DNA from: SpSt-600 sp042408195
GTDB taxonomy: Bacteria; Chloroflexota; Anaerolineae; SpSt-600
Assembly (NCBI GenBank): GCA_042408195.1
Contig: JBHOQL010000017.1
Location: 1 to 48,151 of the forward strand
Direction of reading: 5' to 3'
DNA: 48,151 nt
The position numbers were made by a program, and so were the translations under genes. Below are positions 40,284 to 48,108 of this stretch, piece after piece. Numbering within the stretch: the first letter of the stretch is position 1; each line of letters opens with the position of its first letter. The notes beneath the pieces were generated by a model. It did not search any database. It saw nothing but the letters and a program-made list of their open reading frames with translations, and was not told the DNA's origin.

Positions 40284-41059
40284 GTTCAAGAGAAGAGCCC
40301 CTAAGACCTCTAACACCCGGAAGGGAATTCCTCTATGGCCGTAACCCTGTCCTGGAGGCCCTCAGGGCCCGGAGGCGAAAATTCTATCGCCTAATCCTGG
40401 CCGAGGGTATAAAGGATTCCCCTCCGGTGACTACGATTATTTCTTTAGCCAACCGCTTGGGGCTTTACCCCACATATATGCCCCGTGAAAGGCTTGATTC
40501 CGCTGTGCCCGATGGCTCCCACCAAGGGGTTATACTGGAAGTTTCTCCTTACCCCTACACTTCCTTTGACGAAATCCTTAAAGGAGAACCATGGCTGGTG
40601 CTGGTTCTTGACCTGCTGCAGGACCCCCAGAATGTGGGAAGTCTTCTGCGCACGGCCGAAGCCACGGGGGTTAGAGGGGTTGTAATCCAAGAAAGGAATG
40701 CGGTGGGAATAACCCCGGCCGTCGCGAAGGCCTCGGCTGGAGCCGTTGAATATCTCAAAGTAGTCCAGGTTCCCAACTTGAACCGAGCTCTGGAAAAACT
40801 CAAGGAAGTTGGCTACTGGATTGCCGGACTTGAATCCCTCCCCGAAGCCCGAGACCTGTTCGAGACACAGCCCCCGTTTCCTTTGGCCCTGGTGGTGGGG
40901 AGCGAATGGAAAGGACTCAGGCCATCGGTAAGGGGAAAGTGTGACCTCCTCCTAAAACTGCCGATGGAGGGAAAAGTTTCCTCGCTCAATGTAGCAGTAG
41001 CTGGCTCCGTAGCCCTTTACTGGCTTTATAGACTTCGCTCTGGAAAGGAGGCTCCATGA
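40262..41059 (+). CDS. rlmB: 23S rRNA 2'-O-methyltransferase RlmB-like (TrmH family)
   Basis: 265 residues. The N-terminal L30e-like domain contains EFLYGRNPVLEALRARRRKF. SPOUT motifs are LDLLQDPQNVGSLLRTAEA, LVVGSEWKGLRPSVRGKCD and KLPMEGKVSSLNVAVAGSV. It is expected to methylate the ribose of G2251 in the peptidyl-transferase loop. The start is GTG 40262, within the end of cysS; no ATG lies nearby in frame. Its stop overlaps the start of the epimerase gene by four bases. Confidence 0.88.
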   Translation: MAKGKVVGSREEPLRPLTPGREFLYGRNPVLEALRARRRKFYRLILAEGIKDSPPVTTIISLANRLGLYPTYMPRERLDSAVPDGSHQGVILEVSPYPYTSFDEILKGEPWLVLVLDLLQDPQNVGSLLRTAEATGVRGVVIQERNAVGITPAVAKASAGAVEYLKVVQVPNLNRALEKLKEVGYWIAGLESLPEARDLFETQPPFPLALVVGSEWKGLRPSVRGKCDLLLKLPMEGKVSSLNVAVAGSVALYWLYRLRSGKEAP

Positions 41060-41976
41060 GAATTCTAGTGACCGGAGGAGCGGGTTTCATCGGTTCCCAT
41101 GTGGTGGATATTTTCGTCCAGGAAGGACACGAAGTCATTGTGGTGGACAATTTGCACACGGGTAAAGTTGAAAACCTAAACCCCAACGCTCAATTTTACC
41201 AAATGGATATCCGTTCTCCAGAGCTTGAGGAAATCTTCATCAAACATCAGCCGGAAGTCATCTCTCACCAGGCAGCTTTAGTCAATGTGCGGGAATCGAT
41301 GGTCAAGCCCGCGCTTTACGCAGAGGTCAACATCCTGGGTTCCCTGAACCTTCTGGAACTAGCGCGCCGTTACGGAGTGCGGAAAATAATCTATGCTTCT
41401 ACAGGTGGAGCCGTTTATGGTGAACCGGAATACCTGCCTGTGGATGAGGCGCATCCCATAAACCCGCTAGACCCCTACGGGGCCAGCAAGCACGCGGTGG
41501 AGCACTACCTGCACCTTTATTTCTTGAACTACGGCATTGAATACATTTCCCTTCGTTATCCAAATGTTTACGGCCCCAGGCAAGACCCTTATGGGGAAGC
41601 CGGAGTTGTGGCCATATTTACAGGGCAAATGCTGCGGGGCGAACAGCCAGTTATAAACGGTTCAGGGGAACAAGAGAGGGATTTCGTTTACGTGGAAGAT
41701 GTGGCCAGAGCCAACTTGCTGGCTCTGCGTAAGGATGGATGCGGTATATACAACCTTGGCTGGGGCAAAGGCACATCAGTCAATGAAATCTTCCGCCTTC
41801 TCAAAGAGTTAACGGGCTACCCAGGGAAAGCTGTCCACGGTCCCCCGAAACAAGGAGAAGTCTTCAAGATATACCTCAATGCTGAAAAAGCCCGGCGGGA
41901 GCTCGGCTGGGAGCCTCTCGTGTCCCTGGAAGAGGGCCTGAGGAAGACCGTAGAGTATTTCCGTTCCAGTTCTTGA
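41056..41976 (+). CDS. NAD-dependent epimerase/dehydratase, UDP-glucose 4-epimerase-like
   Basis: Extended short-chain dehydrogenase, 306 residues. The NAD-binding motif is MRILVTGGAGFIGSHVVDIF, followed by VDNLHTGK. Catalytic residues lie in YASTGGAVYGEPEYLPVDE (serine/threonine) and YGASKHAVEHYL (Tyr-X3-Lys). The substrate-side LRYPNVYGPRQDPYGEAGVV, then AIF block resembles GalE-type enzymes of thermophiles and archaea. The product is probably a UDP-hexose for glycan synthesis. AAAGGAGG lies upstream of the ATG. Confidence 0.85.
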   Translation: MRILVTGGAGFIGSHVVDIFVQEGHEVIVVDNLHTGKVENLNPNAQFYQMDIRSPELEEIFIKHQPEVISHQAALVNVRESMVKPALYAEVNILGSLNLLELARRYGVRKIIYASTGGAVYGEPEYLPVDEAHPINPLDPYGASKHAVEHYLHLYFLNYGIEYISLRYPNVYGPRQDPYGEAGVVAIFTGQMLRGEQPVINGSGEQERDFVYVEDVARANLLALRKDGCGIYNLGWGKGTSVNEIFRLLKELTGYPGKAVHGPPKQGEVFKIYLNAEKARRELGWEPLVSLEEGLRKTVEYFRSSS

Positions 41977-41995
41977 CTATCCCCTCCGATAAGTT

Positions 41996-42024
41996 TTGCC
42001 ACACATCCTAAAGAGATGTATAAT
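41996..42024 (+). promoter_or_regulatory. Sigma-70-type promoter of the winged-helix/DUF763 cassette
   Basis: TTGCCA at 41996-42001, a 17-base spacer and a perfect TATAAT at 42019-42024, followed by a 40-base leader and GAGGG before ATG 42071. Confidence 0.68.
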
Positions 42025-42070
42025 TAACGTGGCTGCTCAGGCGGGGCTGTTTCTCGAGGGTTAAATCTTT

Positions 42071-42715
42071 ATGGGCACGAAAATTCTCGCAATTACGAGA
42101 AATCCGGAAATTTTTTCTAAAATTTTCCCGTCAATGATGAAATCCGGCTACGAGGTCCTTTTTTCTTCCCCCTCCTCGGAGGAGATGTCTCGGAAGTTCC
42201 GGGAAAAGCCGGAGGTCATATTAGTTGATGCGTTGTCCCTTAACCTGATTTGGTTGAAGGAAGTTTCGGCTTTCATAAAGAGCAAGGCCTATATGCTCCC
42301 AGTTATCCTCCTCACATCCAAGGGCAGGCACGCCCCAATAGAAGCCGACGAGGTTGTATACGAGCCAATAACTTGGCGGAAGCTGCACCCTCGCTTGAAA
42401 AGGGTGGTGGGGACTAAGAGGTTCCTCAAGAGCGGCGAACTGACCCTTGATTTGCTCCGGCGAGTCCTGCTGGTAGGAGATAAAGAGTACCACTTAACCC
42501 CCAAGTTGGCCCAGCTACTGGAAGTTTTCATGCGAAACCGGGGTAAGATCCTTACCAGGCCTTATCTTATAAAAAAAGTGTGGTATACCGATTATGTCGA
42601 TGACACCCGCACTCTTGATGTCCACATCTGCTGGCTCCGCCAACTGATTCCAGAAGGCTACCTCAAAACGGTTAAGAAAGTGGGCTACAAGTTTGATGTC
42701 CCAACTGAAGGTTAG
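42071..42715 (+). CDS. OmpR-type winged-helix regulator with degenerate receiver domain
   Basis: 214 residues. The last 95 form an OmpR/PhoB winged helix: ELTLDLLRRVLLVGDKEYHL, LTPKLAQLLEVFMRNRGKIL and RTLDVHICWLRQLI, then VKKVGYKFD. The first 115 resemble a receiver fold. An aspartate is kept in VILVDALS, but the acidic pair normally after the first strand is absent (ILAITRNP) and the conserved lysine is replaced (VVYEPITW). It probably works without phosphorylation. No histidine kinase is nearby. It leads an overlapping four-gene cassette and may control it. Confidence 0.82.
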   Translation: MGTKILAITRNPEIFSKIFPSMMKSGYEVLFSSPSSEEMSRKFREKPEVILVDALSLNLIWLKEVSAFIKSKAYMLPVILLTSKGRHAPIEADEVVYEPITWRKLHPRLKRVVGTKRFLKSGELTLDLLRRVLLVGDKEYHLTPKLAQLLEVFMRNRGKILTRPYLIKKVWYTDYVDDTRTLDVHICWLRQLIPEGYLKTVKKVGYKFDVPTEG

Positions 42716-44237
42716 GATTCTGGTCTTCACGGGTGGGTTCGTCTCCCTGGGGGTTGAGATAGCAGCCTCCAGACTTATGGAAAGAGCCTTCGGCTCAACT
42801 TTGTGGGCCTGGTCTACCCTGATCGGACTCATCCTGAGCTACCTTTCGCTCGGTTATCTTTTGGGCGGATGGCTTGCCGATAAATATCCATCCCCGGCCT
42901 TGCTCTACCGCCTTTCTTTCCTGGCTGGCCTCTGCACCGGATTGATCCCTTTCGCTTCGCCTATTCTCTTCACTATAATCGACTTTTCCGGCCCATGGGG
43001 GGACGTACCGGATTTTCTCTCTCTTGCTACCTTCTTTCTGGGGATGGCCACAGTGCTCATCGTCCCTGTAACATTGATGGGAGCTATAAGCCCTTTCGCT
43101 CTTAGGCTATCGGTGCGCGAGGTCGGAGAGACCGGGAAAAGGGGAGGTGCTATCTTTGCCCTCTCCACTGCGGGAAGCATCCTCGGCACCTTTATTCCTC
43201 CTTTCCTCCTAATTCCCTTACTCGGAACGACCCGAACGTTTCTCACACTGGCTCTCATTCTCATGCTAGCATCGCTACCGGGAATTTTTCCCAGAGCAAA
43301 GAGCAGAACAATATTGTATTTAGCCTTAATGGCAGCAGCATTTACCCTCGGCTTTAACGCCAGGATAACCCCACCCTTCAGGGGTCAGGTCCTCTTTGAA
43401 GGAGAATCGCCTTACAACTATGTTTGGGTAATCCAGACTGGCGAAGACATTTACCTCCTGCTAAACGAAGGCCTCGGGGTTCAATCTGTGTATAACCCAT
43501 ATGAATTGCTTACGGGAGGCATCTGGGATTATTTCCTCGTGGCTCCCCTTTTCAACCAGCCACCCTTTTATCCGGCCAGAGTAAAGAGCCTCTGTCTCAT
43601 TGGCCTAGCCGGAGGGACTATCTCCAGATTGTATACGGCCATCTACGGCTCTATCGCCATTGACGGGGTGGAGATCGATCCGCTGGTGGTGGAAGCAGCT
43701 AAGAAGTTCATGGCCCTGGACAGTCCCAACCTCAATATCGTGGTGGACGATGGCCGCCGCTACCTGAGCCGCTCCCGCAAGGTATACGATGTTATAGCTA
43801 TAGATGCCTATAGGCCCCCTTACATCCCCTTCCACCTGACCACAAAGGAATTCTTTCTGGAAACCTTCGAACATCTCGCTTCCGATGGTGTCCTGGCTGT
43901 AAATGTAGCCCATCCTCCCTCCGATTACCGCCTGGTCAACGCCATTGCGGCGACCATTGCTTCCGTTTTTCCCAGCGTTTATATCATTGATGAACCGCCA
44001 GGCGAGCACCCAGTGGCTAATTCTTTAGTGGTGGCAACCGCTTCCAGAACCAAAGCGGAGAATTTTGCTATCAACTTGGCATATGTGGAAAACCCATATC
44101 TCCTAGAAGTTGCAAAAAGAGCCCTTCCTTGGTTAAAAATTTTTACAGGAGGAGGCAATATTCTGACCGATGACCATGCGCCAGTTGAACACCTGACTCA
44201 TATGGCGATCTTGGATTATCTGAGGGGGAGGAGATGA
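42696..44237 (+). CDS. Membrane-fused spermidine-synthase-like protein
   Basis: 513 residues. About seven hydrophobic helices occupy residues 1-215 (GGFVSLGVEIAASRLMERAF at the first). A spermidine-synthase-like Rossmann domain follows: CLIGLAGGTISRLY, IDGVEIDPLVVEAAKKFM, IVVDDGRRYLSRSRKVYDVI and AIDAYRPPYIPFHLTTKEFF. The aspartate of AIDAY sits where aminopropyltransferases have their catalytic acid. Whether it makes polyamines is not known for this fused family. ATG 42696 overlaps the regulator by 20 bases, and its stop overlaps the DUF763 start by four. Confidence 0.82.
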   Translation: MSQLKVRILVFTGGFVSLGVEIAASRLMERAFGSTLWAWSTLIGLILSYLSLGYLLGGWLADKYPSPALLYRLSFLAGLCTGLIPFASPILFTIIDFSGPWGDVPDFLSLATFFLGMATVLIVPVTLMGAISPFALRLSVREVGETGKRGGAIFALSTAGSILGTFIPPFLLIPLLGTTRTFLTLALILMLASLPGIFPRAKSRTILYLALMAAAFTLGFNARITPPFRGQVLFEGESPYNYVWVIQTGEDIYLLLNEGLGVQSVYNPYELLTGGIWDYFLVAPLFNQPPFYPARVKSLCLIGLAGGTISRLYTAIYGSIAIDGVEIDPLVVEAAKKFMALDSPNLNIVVDDGRRYLSRSRKVYDVIAIDAYRPPYIPFHLTTKEFFLETFEHLASDGVLAVNVAHPPSDYRLVNAIAATIASVFPSVYIIDEPPGEHPVANSLVVATASRTKAENFAINLAYVENPYLLEVAKRALPWLKIFTGGGNILTDDHAPVEHLTHMAILDYLRGRR

Positions 44238-45322
44238 GCGGGCGAAAGACGGGTGTGGCAGACCTTCCCCTGCACTGGGGGAAGGTGCCACGCTGGCTAT
44301 TCCAAAGGATGTCCCTGCTGGCCAGAGAGATAGCAGCTATAATAGTTATGGAGTTCGGCACGGCTGAGTTTCTGAGAAGGCTTTCAGATCCGTTCTGGTT
44401 CCAAGCGTTCGGTTGCGTGCTGGGCTTTGATTGGCATTCTAGCGGTCTCACCACTACTACTTGTGGAGCCCTAAAGGAAGGGCTTAAAGACCTGGGAGAT
44501 GAACTGGGCATTTTCGTGGCTGGAGGCAAGGGGGAGACAGCCCGCCGCACCCCCGATGAGATATTAATGCGGGGAGAGCTTCTTTCGGTAGACCCAGCTA
44601 GGCTTGCTTATGCCAGCAAGATGGCGGCCAAAGTGGATAACACTGCGCTCCAGGACGGCTTTCAGATCTACCACCACACCTTCGTCTTTGACCGAAAAGG
44701 GAACTGGTGCGTAATCCAGCAGGGGATGAACCCGGTTAACCGCTACGCCCGCCGCTACCACTGGCTCGGTGAAACGGTGAAGAGTTTCGTTTGCGAGCCC
44801 CACAGCGCCATATGCTGTGATCTGGTGACCGAACCCTTGAACTTGGTGGCTGCTGAAAGCGAGGAAGCAAGGCGCGTAAGTACCCTGTTGGCTTGTGAAA
44901 AACCTGAAAATCTCGTTAAGGAACTCAAGCGCCTCAAAACCCTGACACTGCCTCCTCGTCACCAAGTCCTTCTGGAAGACATCGCTCCTGAGCGTCTCTA
45001 TTCCATCTTCCTCCGGACCTACGAGCGCCAGCCGGAAGATTTTGCCTCTTTGTTGGAAATAGAAGGAGTAGGCCCAAAAACGGTGAGAGCCCTGAGCCTG
45101 ATAGCTGAGCTCCTCTACGGTGCACCTGTAAGCTACCGCGACCCGGTCCGCTTTGGTTTCGCCCACGGTGGCAAAGATGGTCACCCCTATAGGATAGATC
45201 GCCGCACTTACGATAAATCCATTGAAATCCTCGAAGATGCCGTGAGGAAAGCGAAAGTCGGCCAGAAGGAAAAGCTTGAAGCTTTGAGGAGACTTTCACG
45301 CTATGCACTTCGTTGGGATTGA
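44234..45322 (+). CDS. DUF763 protein with helix-hairpin-helix motif
   Basis: Uncharacterised family known mainly from archaea and thermophilic bacteria; 362 residues. Conserved-looking blocks are TGVADLPLHWGKVPRWLFQR, FGCVLGFDWHSSGLTTTTCG, GIFVAGGKGETARRTPDEI and YHHTFVFDRKGNWCVIQQGM. Near residue 276, IEGVGPKTVRALSLIAELLY is a helix-hairpin-helix of the DNA-binding type, followed by FGFAHGGKDGHPYRIDR. A DNA-processing role is inferred from that motif only. GGGAGGAG precedes the ATG, which overlaps the previous stop. The DUF429 gene overlaps its end by 20 bases. Confidence 0.8.
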   Translation: MSGRKTGVADLPLHWGKVPRWLFQRMSLLAREIAAIIVMEFGTAEFLRRLSDPFWFQAFGCVLGFDWHSSGLTTTTCGALKEGLKDLGDELGIFVAGGKGETARRTPDEILMRGELLSVDPARLAYASKMAAKVDNTALQDGFQIYHHTFVFDRKGNWCVIQQGMNPVNRYARRYHWLGETVKSFVCEPHSAICCDLVTEPLNLVAAESEEARRVSTLLACEKPENLVKELKRLKTLTLPPRHQVLLEDIAPERLYSIFLRTYERQPEDFASLLEIEGVGPKTVRALSLIAELLYGAPVSYRDPVRFGFAHGGKDGHPYRIDRRTYDKSIEILEDAVRKAKVGQKEKLEALRRLSRYALRWD

Positions 45323-46046
45323 TCTTGCCTGGTCTTACCAGAATCCATCCGCAGTTGTTGTCCTTAAGGGAGAAAGAGCCATTGTCTGGAACGAGAGGAT
45401 AGGGAGCGATGAGGAAATCATTGCTTTCCTGAAAGAGACGCTCGGAGATAAACCGGCCATCGTGGCCATTGATGCCCCTTTGATTGTGCCCAATGAGAGG
45501 GGATTGCGTCCCTGTGACCGTGAAGTAGCCACGCTATTCCGCCGCTATGATGCAGCTCCTCATCCAGCTAACCGGCGTCGCTTTGGAGGAATTGTTAGAG
45601 GTGAGGAGCTTGTCCGAAAATTGGCAGTGGAAGGCTTCGTTAACTCCCCTTTTGTTGAGCCCTTGAAAGAGACAAGGCAGTTAATAGAAGTTTACCCACA
45701 TCCAGCAGCGATAACCCTTTTCGGCCTGGAGAGGACTCTTAAATATAAGGCAAGGCGAAGACGCTCTTTGGATTTCCGAAAAGTGGAGATATCCCGCTAC
45801 GTAGCCCTCCTGAGAGGGCTGGAAAGAGCTTCTCCTCCCCTTTACGCCCCCGAAATTCTCTCCAGGGATATTCCTCTCTTGACGATCAAGGATATGAAGG
45901 CTTTTGAGGACTTACTGGATGCCCTTTTCTGCGCCTACATAGCCCTTTACTGCTGGACCTGGGGGCCTCGAGGATACAAGGTTTTCGGTAACGCGGAAGA
46001 AGGTTATATACTTGTGCCCGTGGCCTTAGAGCCTAAAAGTTTCTGA
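45303..46046 (+). CDS. DUF429 protein, predicted RNase H-like fold
   Basis: 247 residues. FVGIDLAWSYQNPSAVVVLK at the N-terminus has the aspartate expected of an RNase H-like first strand. AIDAPLIVPN near residue 55, IEVYPHPAAITLFG near 128 and DLLDALFCAYIAL near 201 supply further acidic residues typical of DUF429. The family has been proposed to contain nucleases, but no activity is established here. It overlaps the DUF763 gene by 20 bases, implying coupled translation. A terminator-like hairpin lies 30 bases after the stop. Confidence 0.8.
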   Translation: MHFVGIDLAWSYQNPSAVVVLKGERAIVWNERIGSDEEIIAFLKETLGDKPAIVAIDAPLIVPNERGLRPCDREVATLFRRYDAAPHPANRRRFGGIVRGEELVRKLAVEGFVNSPFVEPLKETRQLIEVYPHPAAITLFGLERTLKYKARRRRSLDFRKVEISRYVALLRGLERASPPLYAPEILSRDIPLLTIKDMKAFEDLLDALFCAYIALYCWTWGPRGYKVFGNAEEGYILVPVALEPKSF

Positions 46047-46076
46047 CAGCCAGTGGGAGGAAGCTTGTGAAAATAA

Positions 46077-46108
46077 AGGTGGCAGCCACCTAACGGCAGC
46101 TGCCACCT
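46077..46108 (-). terminator. Hairpin between convergent DUF429 and DsrK-like genes
   Basis: AGGTGGCAGC pairs with GCTGCCACCT (10 bp, 12-base loop). On the minus strand it is followed by TTTATTTT, so it best terminates the minus-strand operon. It could also help stop the plus-strand cassette. Confidence 0.6.
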
Positions 46109-46114
46109 CTTGGC

Positions 46115-47362
46115 TCAAAGCACTAACGCGTCGGCGATCAGGTCCACCGCGCCTTTGATTTCCACGCCCAAGCCGTAGCGCTCGTTTAGGTCAGAAAGCT
46201 GGGTCTTGCAGTTCTCACAGGTGGTCACCACCCAGCGGGCACCGCTACGTCGAATCTGCTCCACCTTGGGCTGGCCGGCTTTCATCCGGACCTCAAACAT
46301 CTCCTGCTCGGCGATAAGCCCGCCGCCCCCGCCACAGCACCAGTTCAGTTCCCGGTTGGGGCTAAGCTCCCGGAAGTCGGTAGCGACAGCGCGAATAAGC
46401 ATCCGTGGCTCCTCATAGATGCCCGCGTTCCGCCCAAGGTTGCAGGGGTCGTGATAGGTCATCGGGACGTCAAAGGCGCCCTCCCGGACCCGGATGCGCC
46501 CCTCTTTAAGATATGAGGCGACCAACTGCACCACGCTGACCCGCTGGATGCCCGCAATCTCATCCCCGAACCAGTGGTCCCAGAAGTTCAACAGAGTCCG
46601 GGTGGCGTGGCCACACTCGGCGTAGGCGATGACCTGTGCGCCCAGCCGTCGGGCCTCCTGAACGATCCAGCGGGCCGCCCGCTTCGCCTTCTCTATGTCG
46701 CCGACGAAGAAGGAGTGGTTGGTGGCGGTGAACATGCTCAGCGTCCACGATTCCTTCGCAGCGTAGAAGATTTTCGCCAGCGGAATGATGGCATGCTCGC
46801 CGACAACCGGAACGTAGAGGACACGCGCTGGCTCGTCCACAGGGATCCGCAGGTCAGGGACGCCCCACTCTGCCCGAATCCGCTCCTCCAGTTCCCGGAT
46901 CTGGTCTGTGTAAAACTCCTTCAGGGCATCTATGATTTCCCCTTTGCTGACCTCGGCGTTGCCGATCTCAGCGGTCATCTCCATCCCCATCCCCTCCTGG
47001 AGGAGCGCATACCGTCCTACGTTCACCAGTAGCGCTGTATCCAGGTCAAAGGGACAGAAGACGGAGCACCGTCGACAGCCGGTGCACTCCCAGAGGGCCT
47101 GCCGGAGTTCGGTTACCACCCGCTCTTTCACGCCTCCGGTGTCCCGATACCAGCCCAGGAAGCCTTTCCGACCGCTGTTCCCCTGCTGGAGCAATTTTTT
47201 GACCAGCATCATCCGGTAGGCAGGGATGTGAGCCGGATTACCCGACGTGACGTAGAAGTGACAGGCATCTATACAGGCCCCACAGCGGACGCAAATATCC
47301 TGGTAATACTGGAGCGGGCGAGTGATGCGCGCACGAATCGTTTCTAAGAATTTCTCCAACAT
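46115..47362 (-). CDS. DsrK/HdrD-like iron-sulfur protein
   Basis: 415 residues. Two 4Fe-4S ferredoxin motifs lie near residues 24-35 (CVRCGACIDACH) and 92-103 (CTGCRRCSVFCP). Two cysteine-rich CCG-type regions are present, the second complete: TYHDPCNLGRNAGIYEEPR, LNWCCGGGGGLIAEQEMF and VTTCENCKTQL. The first is degenerate (AYAECGHATRTL). This arrangement is that of DsrK/HmeD/TmcB, catalytic subunits of membrane complexes that pass electrons between quinones and disulfide or DsrC-type partners. AGGAGGG lies before the ATG. A membrane cytochrome gene precedes it by nine bases. Confidence 0.82.
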   Translation of the reverse strand: MLEKFLETIRARITRPLQYYQDICVRCGACIDACHFYVTSGNPAHIPAYRMMLVKKLLQQGNSGRKGFLGWYRDTGGVKERVVTELRQALWECTGCRRCSVFCPFDLDTALLVNVGRYALLQEGMGMEMTAEIGNAEVSKGEIIDALKEFYTDQIRELEERIRAEWGVPDLRIPVDEPARVLYVPVVGEHAIIPLAKIFYAAKESWTLSMFTATNHSFFVGDIEKAKRAARWIVQEARRLGAQVIAYAECGHATRTLLNFWDHWFGDEIAGIQRVSVVQLVASYLKEGRIRVREGAFDVPMTYHDPCNLGRNAGIYEEPRMLIRAVATDFRELSPNRELNWCCGGGGGLIAEQEMFEVRMKAGQPKVEQIRRSGARWVVTTCENCKTQLSDLNERYGLGVEIKGAVDLIADALVL

Positions 47363-47371
47363 TGCGCCCTC

Positions 47372-48085
47372 CTAACTCCGAGCTACCATTTTAGAGAGCA
47401 CCGAGCCGATGATGTGGCTCAGTTTTCCAAAGGGGAAGTAGACCATCAAAAGTTGGGCCAGGCCAAAATGCCAGATAAACGCAGGGCCCGCGCTTTCCGG
47501 GGGCGGTTGCCAGCGGAAGGAAGCCAGTCCGGCGAAGAAGCGGTGCAGTTCCTCAATCTCCACCGTCCGCAGAAGACGCATGTGGAAGCCGGTCAAGGCG
47601 ATGCCGATCAGCAGGAGAAGGATAAAATGGTCCTCCGGCGTGGAAAGCCATTTGACCGCGCCGCTCCAGCGACGGGCCAGCAGGTAGAAGAGGGGAACAG
47701 CAAAGAGGGTCCCGGCAATCGTCCCGGCGATGGCGGAAAAGGTATGCTGTTGCTCCTTGCCCCAGTTCAACAGTTTCCAGAGGAAATAGTAGTCCGTGAA
47801 AACACGCACATGGCCAAGCAGGATCAAAAGGAGCCCCAGATGCATAATGAAACCTCCAGCCCAGAGGGAAGGGTTAACTCGGAGCAGCCCCTTCAAAGTG
47901 AACATATCAACCAAAGCGTCTAAAAGCCGGCCGAGACGACTCTGAGGACGCGGGAACAGGGATAAATGGGCTGGAGCCGGCTTCCTCTGCCACCACCTAA
48001 AGATCCGATACGCCAGCCCACCGAAGAAGACAGCGACGGCTATATATGGAGTGATGTAGTAAAACAAAAAAGCCAACTTCTCCAT
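47372..48085 (-). CDS. DsrM/NarI-like membrane cytochrome subunit
   Basis: 237 residues with five to six hydrophobic helices. Histidines sit in or near helices, as expected for b-type heme ligands: GGFIMHLGLLLILLGHVRVF, LLIGIALTGFHMRLLRTVEI and FIWHFGLAQLLMVYFPFGKL, then SHIIG. This pattern fits the NarI/DsrM family that oxidises or reduces quinones in the membrane. Its pairing with the DsrK-like protein suggests a DsrMK-type electron-transfer module. No sulfite reductase or DsrC gene is inside the window; the operon probably continues beyond the right edge. Confidence 0.8.
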   Translation of the reverse strand: MEKLAFLFYYITPYIAVAVFFGGLAYRIFRWWQRKPAPAHLSLFPRPQSRLGRLLDALVDMFTLKGLLRVNPSLWAGGFIMHLGLLLILLGHVRVFTDYYFLWKLLNWGKEQQHTFSAIAGTIAGTLFAVPLFYLLARRWSGAVKWLSTPEDHFILLLLIGIALTGFHMRLLRTVEIEELHRFFAGLASFRWQPPPESAGPAFIWHFGLAQLLMVYFPFGKLSHIIGSVLSKMVARS

Positions 48086-48108
48086 GAAATCCCCCCCAAT
48101 TTACAGAA

